Shown here piece after piece: positions 8,437 through 34,278 of a DNA stretch of 64,000 nt. The stretch lies in assembly GCA_009760855.2 (NCBI GenBank), contig WPIO01000041.1:2710001-2774000 (forward strand), written 5' to 3'. This DNA comes from Cristatella mucedo (taxonomy: Eukaryota > Bryozoa > Phylactolaemata > Cristatellidae). Each line of letters starts with the position of its first letter. Within the stretch, counting starts at the first letter, position 1. Made by a program: the position numbers and the translations under genes. Under the pieces are notes generated by a model, which was not told where the DNA came from, did no database searches, and was given only the letters and a program-made list of their open reading frames with translations.

Positions 8437-11280
8437 GAGAGCTCCATCAGCAGGAATGAAGGCTACACTTTCTGTTCTCATATTTGAGCAGATTTGAACA
8501 CTTATTCAAGCCGCCCTATACTGCTGCTGCTGCTGCTGCTGGTGCTTTGGCAATTCCTTCTACCTCCTGATTAACGGGGTAGCCTGCAAAATTTTTTAAG
8601 AAGTCCTCAAAAATGTAAATTTTTTTAAGTTTGCATATTAAAAGATAAACTAGTTTAAAATGCAATAAAAAAATTTGGTCGTCGTCAGATGACTGGAACA
8701 TGGTCAATAAATTTTTATGTGAGACTTATTTAAACCGGAAGTATCATCGAGCTCAAAATAATTTTCTTTGAAAAATAACAGAGCCTCAACTGCGGTTTTT
8801 TGGTGAGCTCGGCGAATATAAGCTACTCAGCCCTAAAAGGACCCTCAGAAAATAACTTTGGAAAATGACAAAAAACGTAAAAATCTCCCGGAAATGACAC
8901 GCCCCTCGAGATCAGACGTCCGACCGGTAGTATAACAAGATCATAAAAGAGTAAACCCCCTATCGGCTGGGGCCTAGTCCCGCCTCCGCTTCCCCACCCC
9001 GCCCATAGCAACCGGCTGCCAACGGCATTCCAAGGCCAACTCTTTATTTACTTAGCAGAAACATGCTTACATTTGTATGTTTACATCGGATCACAAACCG
9101 GAAGTGACTGTCATTTGGCCAGTAAACGAACATTAGGGATACTGTATTGAGAATTTACTGCTGCCGGGGCCGCCGTAACTAAGGAGTCAATTACCACGGC
9201 ACCGCATGAATCCTGGGACAGCTGATCCAGTTCCTGTAGCAGCCATAACGCACTAGGCGACGGCCACGAGTGGTACGTTGTTCCTCGGCCGGTCAGCGTG
9301 GTGACTTGGATGGAACTAGCGCTTCGTTTACTGGAAGCGAGTCTGAAAATTTTGATTCATTTCGATTCAAGGAAATTTAGGTGATTTCAAGTTCTCATTT
9401 ATGTCGTTAATAGGTAGATATTTGTATTGGCGAATGCTGGTGAGCCACCCGGCTATAGCGTAAATTGACGGCCTGCGGTATGAGACCTATCGCGGATATA
9501 TCCTGCTTATGCTGTATAAGGGTCTTGTTAGTTTGACCTATTCCTAAGATCCATATTTATTTATTCATTGAATTGTTTGTGCGACGATACCGTTTCCTAG
9601 TGCTGCCTCTTGGTTATAGCTTGGAGCTCTCAAGTTTACCTGCACACGCCAGTCCAATGCCTGCTGTCACTTATGTCATATCTCCTAAAATAATCATCCG
9701 ATCACCTTAAAACTTTGGAATATATGATCGATTGTAGATACATACCATTCCGGCCTTCTCGCGTGCATATTGGACCTCAGCAGATAGACTTATTTCGGTC
9801 AAAACTGGCTGTGTTTGTCATGCTAAGCCTTTGTCATCCTTTCACACATGTAAAAATGTCATAGGTAGGCTAATAGTGACCCAATCAACGTGAAATTCGA
9901 AATACACGCTCGTAAGTATGTGTTTCCAAGTTGTATAGCGACAAATATAGTAACAATCCTGTTTTTCGTCACCTGCATGCTTTGGCAGCTTAAGTTGGCT
10001 ACTCTGAGTGCTGTCCCAGCATTGGTACTAGGTACCTCATCAATTGTACAACTTGGCCGATACTGGGCCGATCTGTGTAAAATTTGAAATATGGGTGGGC
10101 TCACCTGACCACGTCCCCCCCCCCTGTGCATCTACGTATGATGGGTGTGTATGCAAATAATGCGTCTCACAAAATGTCCCTGGGCTGTGGTCGTGATGGC
10201 CCCCCTGTGCATCTACGTATGATGGGTGTGTATGCAAATAATGCGTCTCACAAAATGTCCCTGGGCTGTGGTCGTGATGGCAGTCAACAGTTTGAGATGT
10301 CGAATTTTTTTTGTGGTGGGTTAGCGTGGAGTCGAATGCCTTGCATCGTTTGAGCGGTTTGCCATATTTCTACAATGACTGGTGTTAAATCTGGGAGATT
10401 TGACGGTAAAGCCGTGTGCGGTTAGCTGCAGTGCTATATGTGACCTTGTACAGGTCATCAGAAGGTCAAAACGGCAGCTATATCACATCAAATGATAGCT
10501 TATGTTACCAGTGTTTTTGTGCCAATTTTCCTGCAATTCATTTCATTGGTCTCTGTACAATATTAAATAAATAAGCTTTGGGGGATTACTCCCACTACTG
10601 GTGGACATTTACGGGTATCACTCCCAATATTTGCCGAGCTACCCCGTCACTTGTTACTTACTGGCTTCGAGAGAAGAAGGCTTTTGTAGCTCACGATGAT
10701 TGTGCACGTCAAACGCTGCTTTGACCTAGAGAGTCTTTATTGCAGACATATGTTGACATTTTGACTTCTGCCTAGACTCCAGCGTGAAATAAGTAGCTCA
10801 GCTAAGTATGCTCGAAGCCAGCCTCAAAAGCGAGGAATGCAAAGAAAGCCATGCACAAAAGGGCCTAGAAGCAAATAACTTTAGACTCCGGCTTCTCAGT
10901 TTTCAGGGCTAAATGAAAAGAGCAAAGTCAGTTACCGAATAGCCCCAGGAAGGTTTATTAATACGAATTCATACGTGTATTCATACGAAAGTGCTATGCA
11001 ATAGCCCATGACTTGCAAAATCTGACCGCCAGTAAAAAAAATTATAATCAACGCATCTTGCCTTGCTTTCTGGAAGAGAGGTGAGGTCGGAGCTTTGCCT
11101 ATATTAGCAACAAGGCCTGTAGCAAGAGGTGTCAGTAAAACGATCTCGGAGTGCCCTTTGGAGTCAAGCCATCAAAAAGATCACAAGTTAGTAATTAAAT
11201 CATTTACTGCATAGACTTCGACGACAATCGCCACGGAGTTGTGTTGCCAATTTATTAATCTTGAAAAATTAATGCCTACC
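8437..11280. other. Gene-free stretch, nothing recognised except a short tandem duplication
   Basis: AT-moderate DNA with only short unconvincing ORFs on both strands. No protein family or repeat family was recognised. It holds the 81-bp duplication listed separately. Confidence 0.5.
10115..10283. repeat. 81-bp tandem duplication
   Basis: Two almost identical copies in direct orientation. Each starts after a C-run with TGTGCATCTACGTATGATGG and ends GGTCGTGATGGC; the start points are 10125 and 10206. Confidence 0.9.
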
Positions 11281-11284
11281 TCAA

Positions 11285-11420
11285 TCTGCCGAGCTGGTTT
11301 GGCCGTGTGGTTAAGATGCTCGCCCCGACCGCTATCGATGTGAATGTATTTGATGACCGAGATCGTGCACTTGGTACTCCACCCGTGAGCCTCTAGTAGA
11401 CAGTAGTAGCTTCGCATTCA
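11285..11420 (+). mobile_element. SINE type 2 head (tRNA-like)
   Basis: CCGAGCTGGTTTGGCCGTGTGGTTAAGATGCTCGCC is a tRNA-like 5' part. Related heads occur at 49441 and 59175, and in reverse at 13430, 49985 and 62470. Confidence 0.55.
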
Positions 11421-11454
11421 GGTTTAAGTTTGCTGGTATTTATACATGATTAAT

Positions 11455-11545
11455 AATTCATTTGTATAGTGCCCCGAAGAGAACTGATTCTCTATTCAAG
11501 CGCCTCACACATGCCATGGAGCTGTAATACCAAAAGATTGAATGC
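11455..11545 (-). mobile_element. LINE/SINE 3'-tail fragment
   Basis: In reverse it reads as the shared 3' end (GCGCTTGAATAGAGAATCAG...GGGGCACTATACAAATGAA) used by both LINE-A and SINE type 2. Confidence 0.5.
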
Positions 11546-11702
11546 TCTGCAACAACCGAATTTATGGAGTTCTATAAGTGACCTAAAATATGGATTTTCA
11601 TTTTTAGTTTCATTCGAGTGTGTGAAGAGAAAGCAACAGGCAGTTGACGATTGGCTGTCTTACTCAATCGGGCGAATAATAATATGTTAATAATTTATTT
11701 CG

Positions 11703-13322
11703 AAACCTCACACCTTGCTAGTAAGTTCCAGTCTGGCTTTAGAGCTAGTCACTCCACAGAGTCAGCATTGCTTAGGGTGTACAATGACCGACTTAGGAAT
11801 ACAGACATGGGTAGAGTGTCTCTGCTTGTTTTGCTTGATCTTTCGGCAGCTTCTAGAGCGCCTCTCATCTCGCCTGAGTATCACTGGCACTGCTCTGCAG
11901 TGGCTCAGGTCCTATCTTAGTGGGAGACTCCAGAGTATTGACGTGAATGGACAAAGATCATCTGAGGTACCTCTGAAATATGGCACACCTCAGGGCTCCG
12001 TGCTAGGTCTGGTTCTTTTCACGGTTTATACTCTCCCTCTTGCTGATGTGATTGCCAAGCACAATCTAGGCTTTCACTTCCATGTGGATGACACTCAGTT
12101 GTACCTTTGTTTTGATCCCTCCCAGCCTTCGAGCACGTCAAATTCTCTCAACTCACTCGCTCCATGTATTGTAATGTAATGTATCTTCGTCTGTAACTCC
12201 ACAAAGTCATAAAGACCATGTGGGTGTTACGCAGGAGAGTTTTGTATAGCGAACTCACAGCCTAACCGGCTTTCGGTACGAATTCGGTATTGATGACATC
12301 CGCACATGGATGGCAGCAAATTTTCTAAAACTAAATGACAATAAAACAAACTTACTAGTTATGGGAAAACCCAGTGTGTTTCACAAATTGGAAAGGCTGA
12401 CGCTCAAAATTGGCTCTGCCAGCATATCTCCAGTTGATTCATCTCAAAATCTAGGTGTCATATTCCAAAGCGACCTCTCGTTAGACGACCATATCAGCTC
12501 CACAGTCAAATCGGCCTATTTATCGGCCTATTTTCAGCTTTATAACAGTGCTAAAACTCGGGCTTGTTTAGCTAAGGATACCACGTCCAAGTTGGTCCCT
12601 GCATTTGTGACATCCCGTCTCGACTTCTGCAACTCACTGCTCGCTGGCCTACCAACATGTGCGATCAGGCGATTGCAGCTGGTGCAAAACTCTGCAGCTA
12701 GGCTTGTCTGTCGTGAGCGTCGCAGTTGCCACATTAATCCACTTCTCGCCGACCTGGACTGGCTACCAGTCAAGCAACGGATTGACTTCAAGGTTTTGTC
12801 GCTCACTTTTAGGTCCCTTCATTCTTTGGCTCCAGCCTATCTCTCAGATATACTCCCCCATCAGGCCAAGCATCGTACCACCCGCTTTTCGGAATCCAAC
12901 AGTCTACAAATACCCGTATAAACCTAAAATCCTTTGGAGACCGTGCATTTAGTTCGTATGCTCCCAAAGCCTGGAATTCCCTCCCGCGTCTTCCCTTCCT
13001 TCCTGCGTCAGAGCATCCCCTGACCTGACCACATTTGAAAAGAACTTAAAAACACCTATTTGGGACAGCATTTAGTGGGTCCCTGTGATTCGTGCTTGAT
13101 GTGCTTATGCGTGCTGACACTGTGCATGCTGCCACTAACCACATTTGCATGCTGACCCTGTGCATGTCACCCCTAACCATGTTATTCATTTTGTTTGTTT
13201 GTCAAGCATGATTTTACTCACCATTCAATTGCATTTCCATTTGCAGCAAATGTAAAGCGCCTAGAAAGAGATTAAGTTCTCTGAGGGCGCTTTATAAAAT
13301 GCATTATTATTATTATTATTAT
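11703..13322 (+). mobile_element. LINE-A copy (CR1/L2-like), longest RT segment, interrupted
   Basis: Contains RT motifs in order: PLKYGTPQGSVLGLVLF, the catalytic motif as HVDDTQLYL (normally YADD), MAANFLKLNDNKTNLLVMG, NLGVIFQSDLSLDDHI, FVTSRLDFCNSLLAGLP, LQLVQNSAARLVCRE and DWLPVKQRIDFKVLSLTFRS. The 3' UTR ends with the family tail GCGCCTAGAAAGAGATTAAG...GGGCGCTTTAT and (ATT)n at 13300-13322. The 5' half (endonuclease) is absent. It is interrupted at 12171-12286 by a reverse LINE-B tail with a 5-bp target duplication. Confidence 0.88.
12171..12286 (-). mobile_element. LINE-B 3' tail inserted in LINE-A
   Basis: Reverse complement of the LINE-B end (CTTTATGACTTTGTGGAGTTACAG...ATTACATTAC). 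It is flanked by GTATT at 12166-12170 and again at 12287-12291, and removing it restores LINE-A continuity at that point. Confidence 0.85.
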
Positions 13323-13445
13323 GTAAGGTGCCCCGGGAAAACTTCATCTTCATCCAGGCGCTTTACTCATGCCGCAGGGCTTGAGCCGGCGACCCCAGTC
13401 GGCAAAGGCGAGCACGTTATTCCTTGGCCAAACCAGGGTAATACC
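13322..13445 (-). mobile_element. SINE type 2 (reverse)
   Basis: Reads in reverse as a tRNA-like head with a GCCGGCTCAAGCCC B-box-like element, then a LINE-like tail (GCGCCTGGATGAAGATGAAG). It begins exactly where the LINE-A (ATT)n tail ends. Confidence 0.6.
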
Positions 13446-13607
13446 ACAGCTCGTATTGCAGAGGTGCTAGGAGCAAATATTCATGACCAGATCGGTTCCG
13501 TTTTCGTTTAAAAATGCAGCAGTATCGCACCACCCTGATCCACGGCAGTTGGCAGGGCTCGAGAAACTATATTCGGAAGCTCAATTTCACAAGCACTTGA
13601 AATCCAC

Positions 13608-14098
13608 ACTCAATAATAATAATAATAATATTGCACTTGATAAAGCGCCCTCAGAGAACTTAATCTCTTTCTAGGCGCTTTACATTTGCTGCAAAGTGAT
13701 ATGCAATAGAATAGTAAGTAAAATCATGCTTGAAAAACAAACAAATTGAATAATATGGTTAGGGGTGACATGCACAGGGTCAGCATGCAAATGTGGTTAG
13801 TGGCAGCATGCACAGTGCCAGCACGCATAAGCACATCAAGGACGAATCACAGGGACCCACTAAATGCTGTCCTAAATAGGTGTGTTTTTATGTTTCTTTT
13901 AAATGTGGTCAGGTCAGGGGATGTTCTGACGCAGGTCAGGAGGGAGTTCCAGGCTTTGGGAGCATACGAGCTAAATGCACGGTCTCCAAAGGATTAAAGG
14001 TTTGTACGAGGTATTTCCAGACTGCTGGATTCCGAAAAGCGGGTGGTACGATGCTTGGCCTGATGGGGTAGTATATCTGAAAGATAGGCTGGCTCAAT
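13608..14098 (-). mobile_element. LINE-A 3' fragment
   Basis: (ATA)n tail at 13613-13630, the conserved GCGCCCTCAGAGAACTTAATCTC end, 3' UTR, and the last coding residues, ending near ILPHQAKH-equivalent sequence at 14098. Confidence 0.85.
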
Positions 14099-14384
14099 GC
14101 CTTTTTTAGTCTGTGTGCTGCTATACGGCCACAGGTTTCGTGCTTCACTATTCACGTTCGAAACATCAGCAGGTGGTGCGAATAACTCGACGGCTATGAT
14201 TGTCTAAGAAGATGCTCCATTACAACACTTCTTCAACCTGCACCGGGTCCCCATCAAGCAGCGTGTCGATTGCAAGGTTTTAGGTCAAGGTCTTTGCACT
14301 CACTTACAGGTCATTTCACTCCTGATTAACAAAACTAGTTATATAAAATTCATGTGTAAAGCTCTCTAAGGAAGCTTAATCTCT

Positions 14385-15290
14385 ATCCAAAATTCAATCA
14401 TGGATGTCGGTAAATTTCCTTAACTAAGCGACGATAAAATGGAATTGCTGTTCATAGAACACCCTATGCTTGTCGTAAGTTTAGAAGGCTCTGTTCATCA
14501 AATAAGCGATGCTGTTGTGGGACTATCGCCAGGTGCTCGGAATTTAGGTGTCGTCTTCGACAGCTGCCTACATTTTAAAACCATTTAGAAGACTGCTTCT
14601 ACAGCTAACCATCGCGTCTGATGCCTATCCAAGATTAGGAACTGTCTTCCACAGTGGCTTGCAAAGAATTTAACTAGCTCCTTAGTTCTGTCTCGAATAG
14701 ACTTTTGTAATTCCCTTTTAGCTGGGCTACCAAAAGAGAGCCACTAGGCCACTGAGGCAACTGGCTATGAATATGGCTGCAAGGCTAGTTTGCAAATCCC
14801 AGAGGTTTGACCTTGTGTTCTCTTTGCTGAAAGAGCTAGGATGGCTGCCGGTTGATCAACGGATACGGAGCAAAGTTTTGAATTAATGCACCAGTTTCAG
14901 CCTCCTCGTGCTCTCAGGTCCTGTATGGACAATAAATTAGCTGCTCTATTCCTCTGCATAAAGACCGTTGGCGACAGAAGCTTTTGTTCTGCAGGTCCTA
15001 GACTGTGGATCTCACTTCCACAATTCTTACGCATCGACAACTGCTCTCCTGCTGCCGACTATGGCAATCCTTTCCATCCACCCTGAGCTGCTACTTCTAT
15101 GCTACTCACTACCTCAACTGCTCTTCTGACTCGGCTATGCTTCTCACTTTCTCTCTGACGGGTGAGATGAAGTCTGTTGACAACCGAATACGTACCGAAA
15201 GCCGCTTAGGCTGTGAGTGCGCTATACAAAACTCTCCTGCATAACACCCACATGGTCTTTATGACTTTGTGGAGTTACAGATGGAGATAC
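14385..15290 (+). mobile_element. LINE-B copy (second CR1/L2-like family), 3' half
   Basis: A degenerate RT 3' domain followed by an ORF with FQPPRALRSCMDNKLAALFL, DRSFCSAGPRLWISLPQFL and RTESRLGCECAIQNSPA. The family tail is CATGGTCTTTATGACTTTGTGGAGTTACAG. Other copies are at 60165, 46186 (reverse) and 47775 (reverse). Multiple stops; inactive. Confidence 0.75.
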
Positions 15291-15390
15291 ATTATCTAAG
15301 CGCTTCACATATGTCATGGTGGTCGAGCCCATGACCTCGGTCATTAACTGCATGTACCTTTAACCGCTGGCCCAAACCAGCTTGGCAAAC
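15290..15390 (-). mobile_element. SINE type 2 fragment (reverse)
   Basis: Reverse tRNA-like element with a GTCATGGGCTCGACCACCA B-box-like region and a truncated head near AGCTGGTTTGGGCCAGCGG. Confidence 0.5.
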
Positions 15391-15539
15391 CTATACGAAA
15401 TGCTAACTCCACGGGCTTCCCTTAGCACCACCTAACTCCTCTTTCTCTGGCCTTTCGGTCCAGCCTCTCACTGACTTCAAGCTCCTTGCAGACGGTGTCT
15501 TTAGTTTCCCCGAAACCTAAAGCCCGGATCCCTACAGAA

Positions 15540-15815
15540 AGTCAGGGAATGCTGTAACGCCAGCAGGAAGTGAGTTCCTGTCTTTGGGAGCACACGAACT
15601 GAAGGCACGGTATCTAAAGGATTTGAGGTTCGAACAAGGTGTGGGTAAACGATCCGATTCAGAAAAGCGTGTTGTACGATACTCAGCCTCCTGGGGGAGT
15701 AGATCGGACAGACAGGCTGGAGCCAAAGAGTGAAGTGACCTCAAAGTGAGCGACAAAACCTTGAAATCGATCCATTGCTTAACAGGGAGCCAGTGCAGGT
15801 CGGCGAGAGGTGGTT
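15540..15815 (-). mobile_element. LINE-A fragment
   Basis: Minus-strand ORF 15532-15858 encodes DLHWLPVKQWIDFKVLSLTLRS, HSLAPACLSDLLP and KSFRYRAFSS. This is the C-terminal RT region without the 3' UTR. Confidence 0.8.
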
Positions 15816-17340
15816 TATAATAACAATAATAATAATGTACTTGATAAAGCGCCCTCAAAGAACTTAATCTCTTTCTAGGCGCTTTACATTTGCTGCAAAG
15901 GGAAATGCAATTAAATGGTAAGCAAAATCATGCTTGAAAAACAAAACAAAATTAATAACATGGTTAGGGGTGACATGCACAGGGTCAGCATGCAAATGTG
16001 TTTAGTGGCAGCATGCACAGTGTCAGCACGCATAAGCACGTGAAGGACGAATCACAGGGACCCACTCAATGCTGTCCTAAATAGGTGTGTTTTTAGGTTC
16101 CTTTTAAATGTGGTCAGGTCAGGGTATGTTCTGACGCAGATCGGGAGGGAGTTCCAGGCTTTGGGAGCATACGAACTAAATGCAAGGTCTCCAAAGGATT
16201 TGAGGTTTGTACGAGGTATCTCTAGACTGTTGGATTCCGAAAAGCGGGTGGTACGATGCTTGGCCTGATGGGGGAGTATGTCGGAGAGATAGGCTGGAGC
16301 CATAGAATGAAGGAACCTAAAAGTGAGCGACAAAACCTTAAAGTCAATCTGTTGCTTGACTGGTAGCCAGTGCAGGTCGGCGAGAAGTGGAGTAATGTGG
16401 CAACTGCGATGTTGAAACGTTTGGCAACTTCGACGTTGGTTTGACGTTGAAACTGCTATGCTCACAGCAGACAAGCCTTGCGGCAGAGTTTTGCACCAGC
16501 TGTAAGCGCCTGATTGCAAAGGCTGGTAGACCAGCAAGCAGTGAGTTATAGAAGTCAAGACGGGATGTCACTAATGCATGGACCAACTTAGATGTGGTAT
16601 CCCTGACTAAACAAGCCCGAATTTAAGCAACTTTATGTAGCTGAAAGTTGGCAGACTGGACTGTGGAGCTGATATGGCCGTCTAAGGTAAGGTTATTTGT
16701 AACATGACACCTAGATTCCGTGCAGATTCAACAGTAGAAACGTTCGAAGAGCCGATTTTGAGATAGATTTTCAAAATTTCCGAATCACACTTGATTTGAA
16801 AGTAGTAAGTTGGTTTTATCATCGTTCAATTTAAGAAAGTTTGCTGCCATCCATGTTCGGATGTCATCTATACATGAATCGAGGAAGTTAAGAGAATTCG
16901 ACGCGCTGGAGCGCTGGGAGAGATCAAAGCAAAGGTACAACTGAGTGTCATCAGCATAGAAATGAAAGCCTAGGATTATGCCTGGCAAACACATCGGCAA
17001 GAGGGAAAGTAAAACTGCGAAAAGAACCGGACCAAGCACAGACCCCTGAGGTACCCCATGCTTGCGTGGTTCCTCGGATGATCTTTTGTCTGTTCACATC
17101 AATACTCGAGTCTCCCACTGAGATATGACTTGAGCCATTGCAATGCAGTACGGGTGATGCCCGGCGAGATGAGAGGCATTCAAGAAGGGCTTGGCGATCG
17201 ATAGTTTCAACAGCTGACGAAAGATCGAGCAAAACAAGCAGAGAGACTCTACCCAAGTCTGCATTCCTAAGAAGGTCGTTATACACCTGAAGCAATGCTA
17301 ACTGTGGAATGCTTAGCTCTAAAACCAGACTGGTACTTAC
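15816..17340 (-). mobile_element. LINE-A copy, RT to 3' tail
   Basis: (ATA)n tail, conserved 3' end, C-terminal coding part (16052-16558), then RT core with an intact FYADDTQLYLCFD motif (16785-17039), then LLVLLDLSSAVETIDRQALLECL (16951-17295). It carries a local insertion near 16412-16450 and frameshifts. The 5' part is missing. Confidence 0.85.
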
Positions 17341-17715
17341 TGGCTAGGTATGACGTTTCGAGAAGTAGTGTAATGTGACAGTTGCGACGTTCGCGAAGGA
17401 CAAGCCTAGCTAGTTCACGAAGGACAAGCCTAACTACAGTTTTACACCGACTATCAGCGTCTTATCGTACAGGCGGGAAGAACTAGGTGTTGCAAGTTAC
17501 ACAATTCTTGTCGCGATGTTACGAAAGCATAGACCATCTTGGCTATGGTGTTCGTATCTAAGTAGCCCGAATTTTTGCAATGATACCTAGGTGAAAGGAG
17601 GCAGACTTGACGGGGGAGCTGATGCGGTAATCAAGTGAAAAGCATTTTCCGAAGAGGACACAGATTCGCGAAAAAGCAACAGAACACACGCTGGCCGAGA
17701 AAATTTATAGGGTCA
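17341..17715 (-). mobile_element. Older LINE-A fragment
   Basis: Diverged reverse LINE-A sequence with the region before the C-terminal domain; a short internal duplication (GACAAGCCTAGCT / GACAAGCCTAACT) at 17400-17435. Stops in all frames. Confidence 0.6.
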
Positions 17716-17727
17716 ACATTTCCACTA

Positions 17728-17810
17728 TAATAATAATTATTATTATAATAATGCATTTATATACCGCCCTTACAGAGCTGAATCTTTTTTTAGGCACTTT
17801 ATACGTGCGC
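17728..17810 (-). mobile_element. LINE-A 3'-tail fragment
   Basis: (TAA/ATT)n run followed by the tail signature TATATACCGCCCTTACAGAGCTGAATC. Confidence 0.6.
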
Positions 17811-18095
17811 ATGATGGGTCTCTCGTTCCGAGAAGTCGATGCGCCATGACAGTACTGGCCAACGTCAGGATAAGCCGCCGCTAACACTACGCCCACAACT
17901 GGCCCCCCCACCAACATTACCAAGAAGAGCGGCGGCGATTTAACAGTGGAAAAACACCAACAAAACCGTGAAAGACGCTGCGAACGCCGAGTTTCTCCGT
18001 AAAAGGGTATACAAATCGTAAAGTATAACTCGGCAGCCTCCTCGCTTGCGTCTCACGGAACCGGTTTGGAAGGTGAAGGTTAGCAGTCGTCGGAG

Positions 18096-32146
<14,051 letters not shown>

Positions 32147-34278
32147 TGCCAGCATTGAACGCCACAACTGTGCAGACCTCGAGGTCGGTCGTCTGTACAC
32201 TTTGATCTAGGCTAGCAGGACGAACATACTCTGCTCTTTGTTTTGCGTCCTCCGAGGTGCACAAGTCTTCTTGCAGCTCCAACTTCGGCGACGTTTTGCG
32301 CACGAGCACGAGAGTTTGATGCCTTCCTCATGGCATCGAGTCTCGTGGTTGGACTGATAAGCACAAATATCATAGAATATCAACCGTGAAGGTTTCTAAC
32401 GAGGCACATCCGATAGCTGCCGATATGACTCCACCGAACGTGCATGACTTTCTTGTGGGGTCACATGCTGGAGTGGTATGTCAAGCGAGGGAGACGTGCT
32501 TGTGTCGGTGTCACGTGATGTTGTCACGTGCTGTTGTCACGTGTTGCAGTCACCCCACCGAACCTCCGTCAGCATCCCCACAAACGTTGGCAGGATAAGC
32601 TCATCGAGCAGTTTCTCTCTGCATTGTCAGTCATCTTGCAGCAGTATGCTTGCCCGCAGGATATCGGTTCCTGGTCAGCTACATGGTGGCTATTTCTGGA
32701 ACCCTTCTTGAAGTTTTGATTGGTCGCTTAGTGTGTCCCTGTAACGAAACTGTGTGCTTGGGTTGTGTTTCTGTTTATTGTACCAGGGTAAGCTGTACAT
32801 TGCACGTGTAAGAAAATAAGAATTTCTAAAAATCAAAGCAAATTTATGTGATTAAAAAAATGTTAACTAAATCTAGAAGCCAGTTCGAACTTGATGTGTA
32901 TGATCAAAAGCTGCCATTGCTTGTGCTGTGTCGTCTTACCTTCATCCCTGGGTAGCTCCTCAGCCATTGCTGGGCTATAAAAATCTGTTAGTCATTACTG
33001 CCGTTGGGAAGTTTTGCTTTTGTGAGAGTGCGCTGTGTGACGAGTAGCTCACTTACCAAAGATGGCATCTACCGGAAAGGGAGGAGGATTTGATGCAGAA
33101 GACATTCATTGAAGGGTTGCCAATTGCAGCCAAAGCTCACATTGTACACATTGCAATAGCGTCCATCTTCATTCTAGTGAAAACAGCACTCTCGACTGTA
33201 AACCTGTTCAGTGTGCGCTACCTGAGCTACCAATGGTAATCGATAATATCCCGATTGTAATGGGTAGCCTAGCTGGATAGCAGAGCACTCGACATCGTGG
33301 ACCCGGGAGAGCCATATTTTCCACTCAGGTGCTGCTCGGGTGACTTCGTACAGTGTCGGACTCATGATTTTTTTGCAGATTATAGAACCTAAAAGCTGCA
33401 AGTTTTTGCTATCTACTTGGTTAAGGGACCTGAGGTCGCACAGAGATAATTCCAAAAACAATCCCGTGACCAATATGGAAAGCCGTACACCTGAGCTTCC
33501 TCGTGCCTAGCTGAATTGCTACAGCAGTTTAGCGTTCTCGAACCCTTTCATGACAACTCACGAGCCTTACCTCACTTTCATTAAAATGTTGACTAGCGAT
33601 GCTTTACACCGTCAGTCTCAGACGGTCGGTGTTGCTCCAACAATTGTTATGTAAAGCTACTACCTCTCTCCTGTAATGCCAGCTCTGGTATGTCTTTCTA
33701 ATTTTGCTACCATTTATTTACTATTCGCTTTCTTGACCTTCACCTCATTTTCAGCTCTGCTTTTCACGTTTCATCGTTTCTGAGATTACTGCTATTACTG
33801 CCTACCGATTGCTTTTGGAGTGCTGTAGTAGATATCAGGGTAACACGGTTGCCAGATACAGCCCCCCCCCCCCCAGGAGCGTAGCCAGGAATTCCTTAGC
33901 CGGCCGAACCTCGCCGGAGCCAGCCAATCGCTAGCCGTTGATGCAACCCACCTGCTCGACTTAAGTCACGCCGTGACAGTCATTGCATGGCCAGACCTAT
34001 CTGCAAAAGTTTTTTGGTCCGAATTTTAACTTCAAGAGAGTGACACGCCGGAAAAATCTTTAATGAGTTGGAAACTCAACAGCGATATATTCCAGTTACT
34101 CTTAGTGATCACTTCAGGTCAGGGTGCAAACAAACGATGAAAGAGCTGCATTCTCCACGCTGGCGTACATGATCGCGCTATAGCCGACTTGTCCAACAAA
34201 TTAGGGTGCAATTATTATGAATGTGCTGTTGCGGCCACTGCACAACGCTACTTGGCCTTAACACAGCGCTCATAGAGG
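32147..34278. other. Intergenic DNA between OPA3 and the LTR element
   Basis: Unassigned. It includes a short ATG-led reading frame near 33062 (16 codons) and a minus-strand ORF at 33174-33473 with no recognised family. C-runs lie at about 33862-33875. Confidence 0.4.

Noticed and set aside
33040-33115. Short ATG-led frame (16 codons) in a TATA-like context, resembling a gene start
   Set aside because: It ends after 16 codons with no donor site close by, and no continuing exon was recognised.
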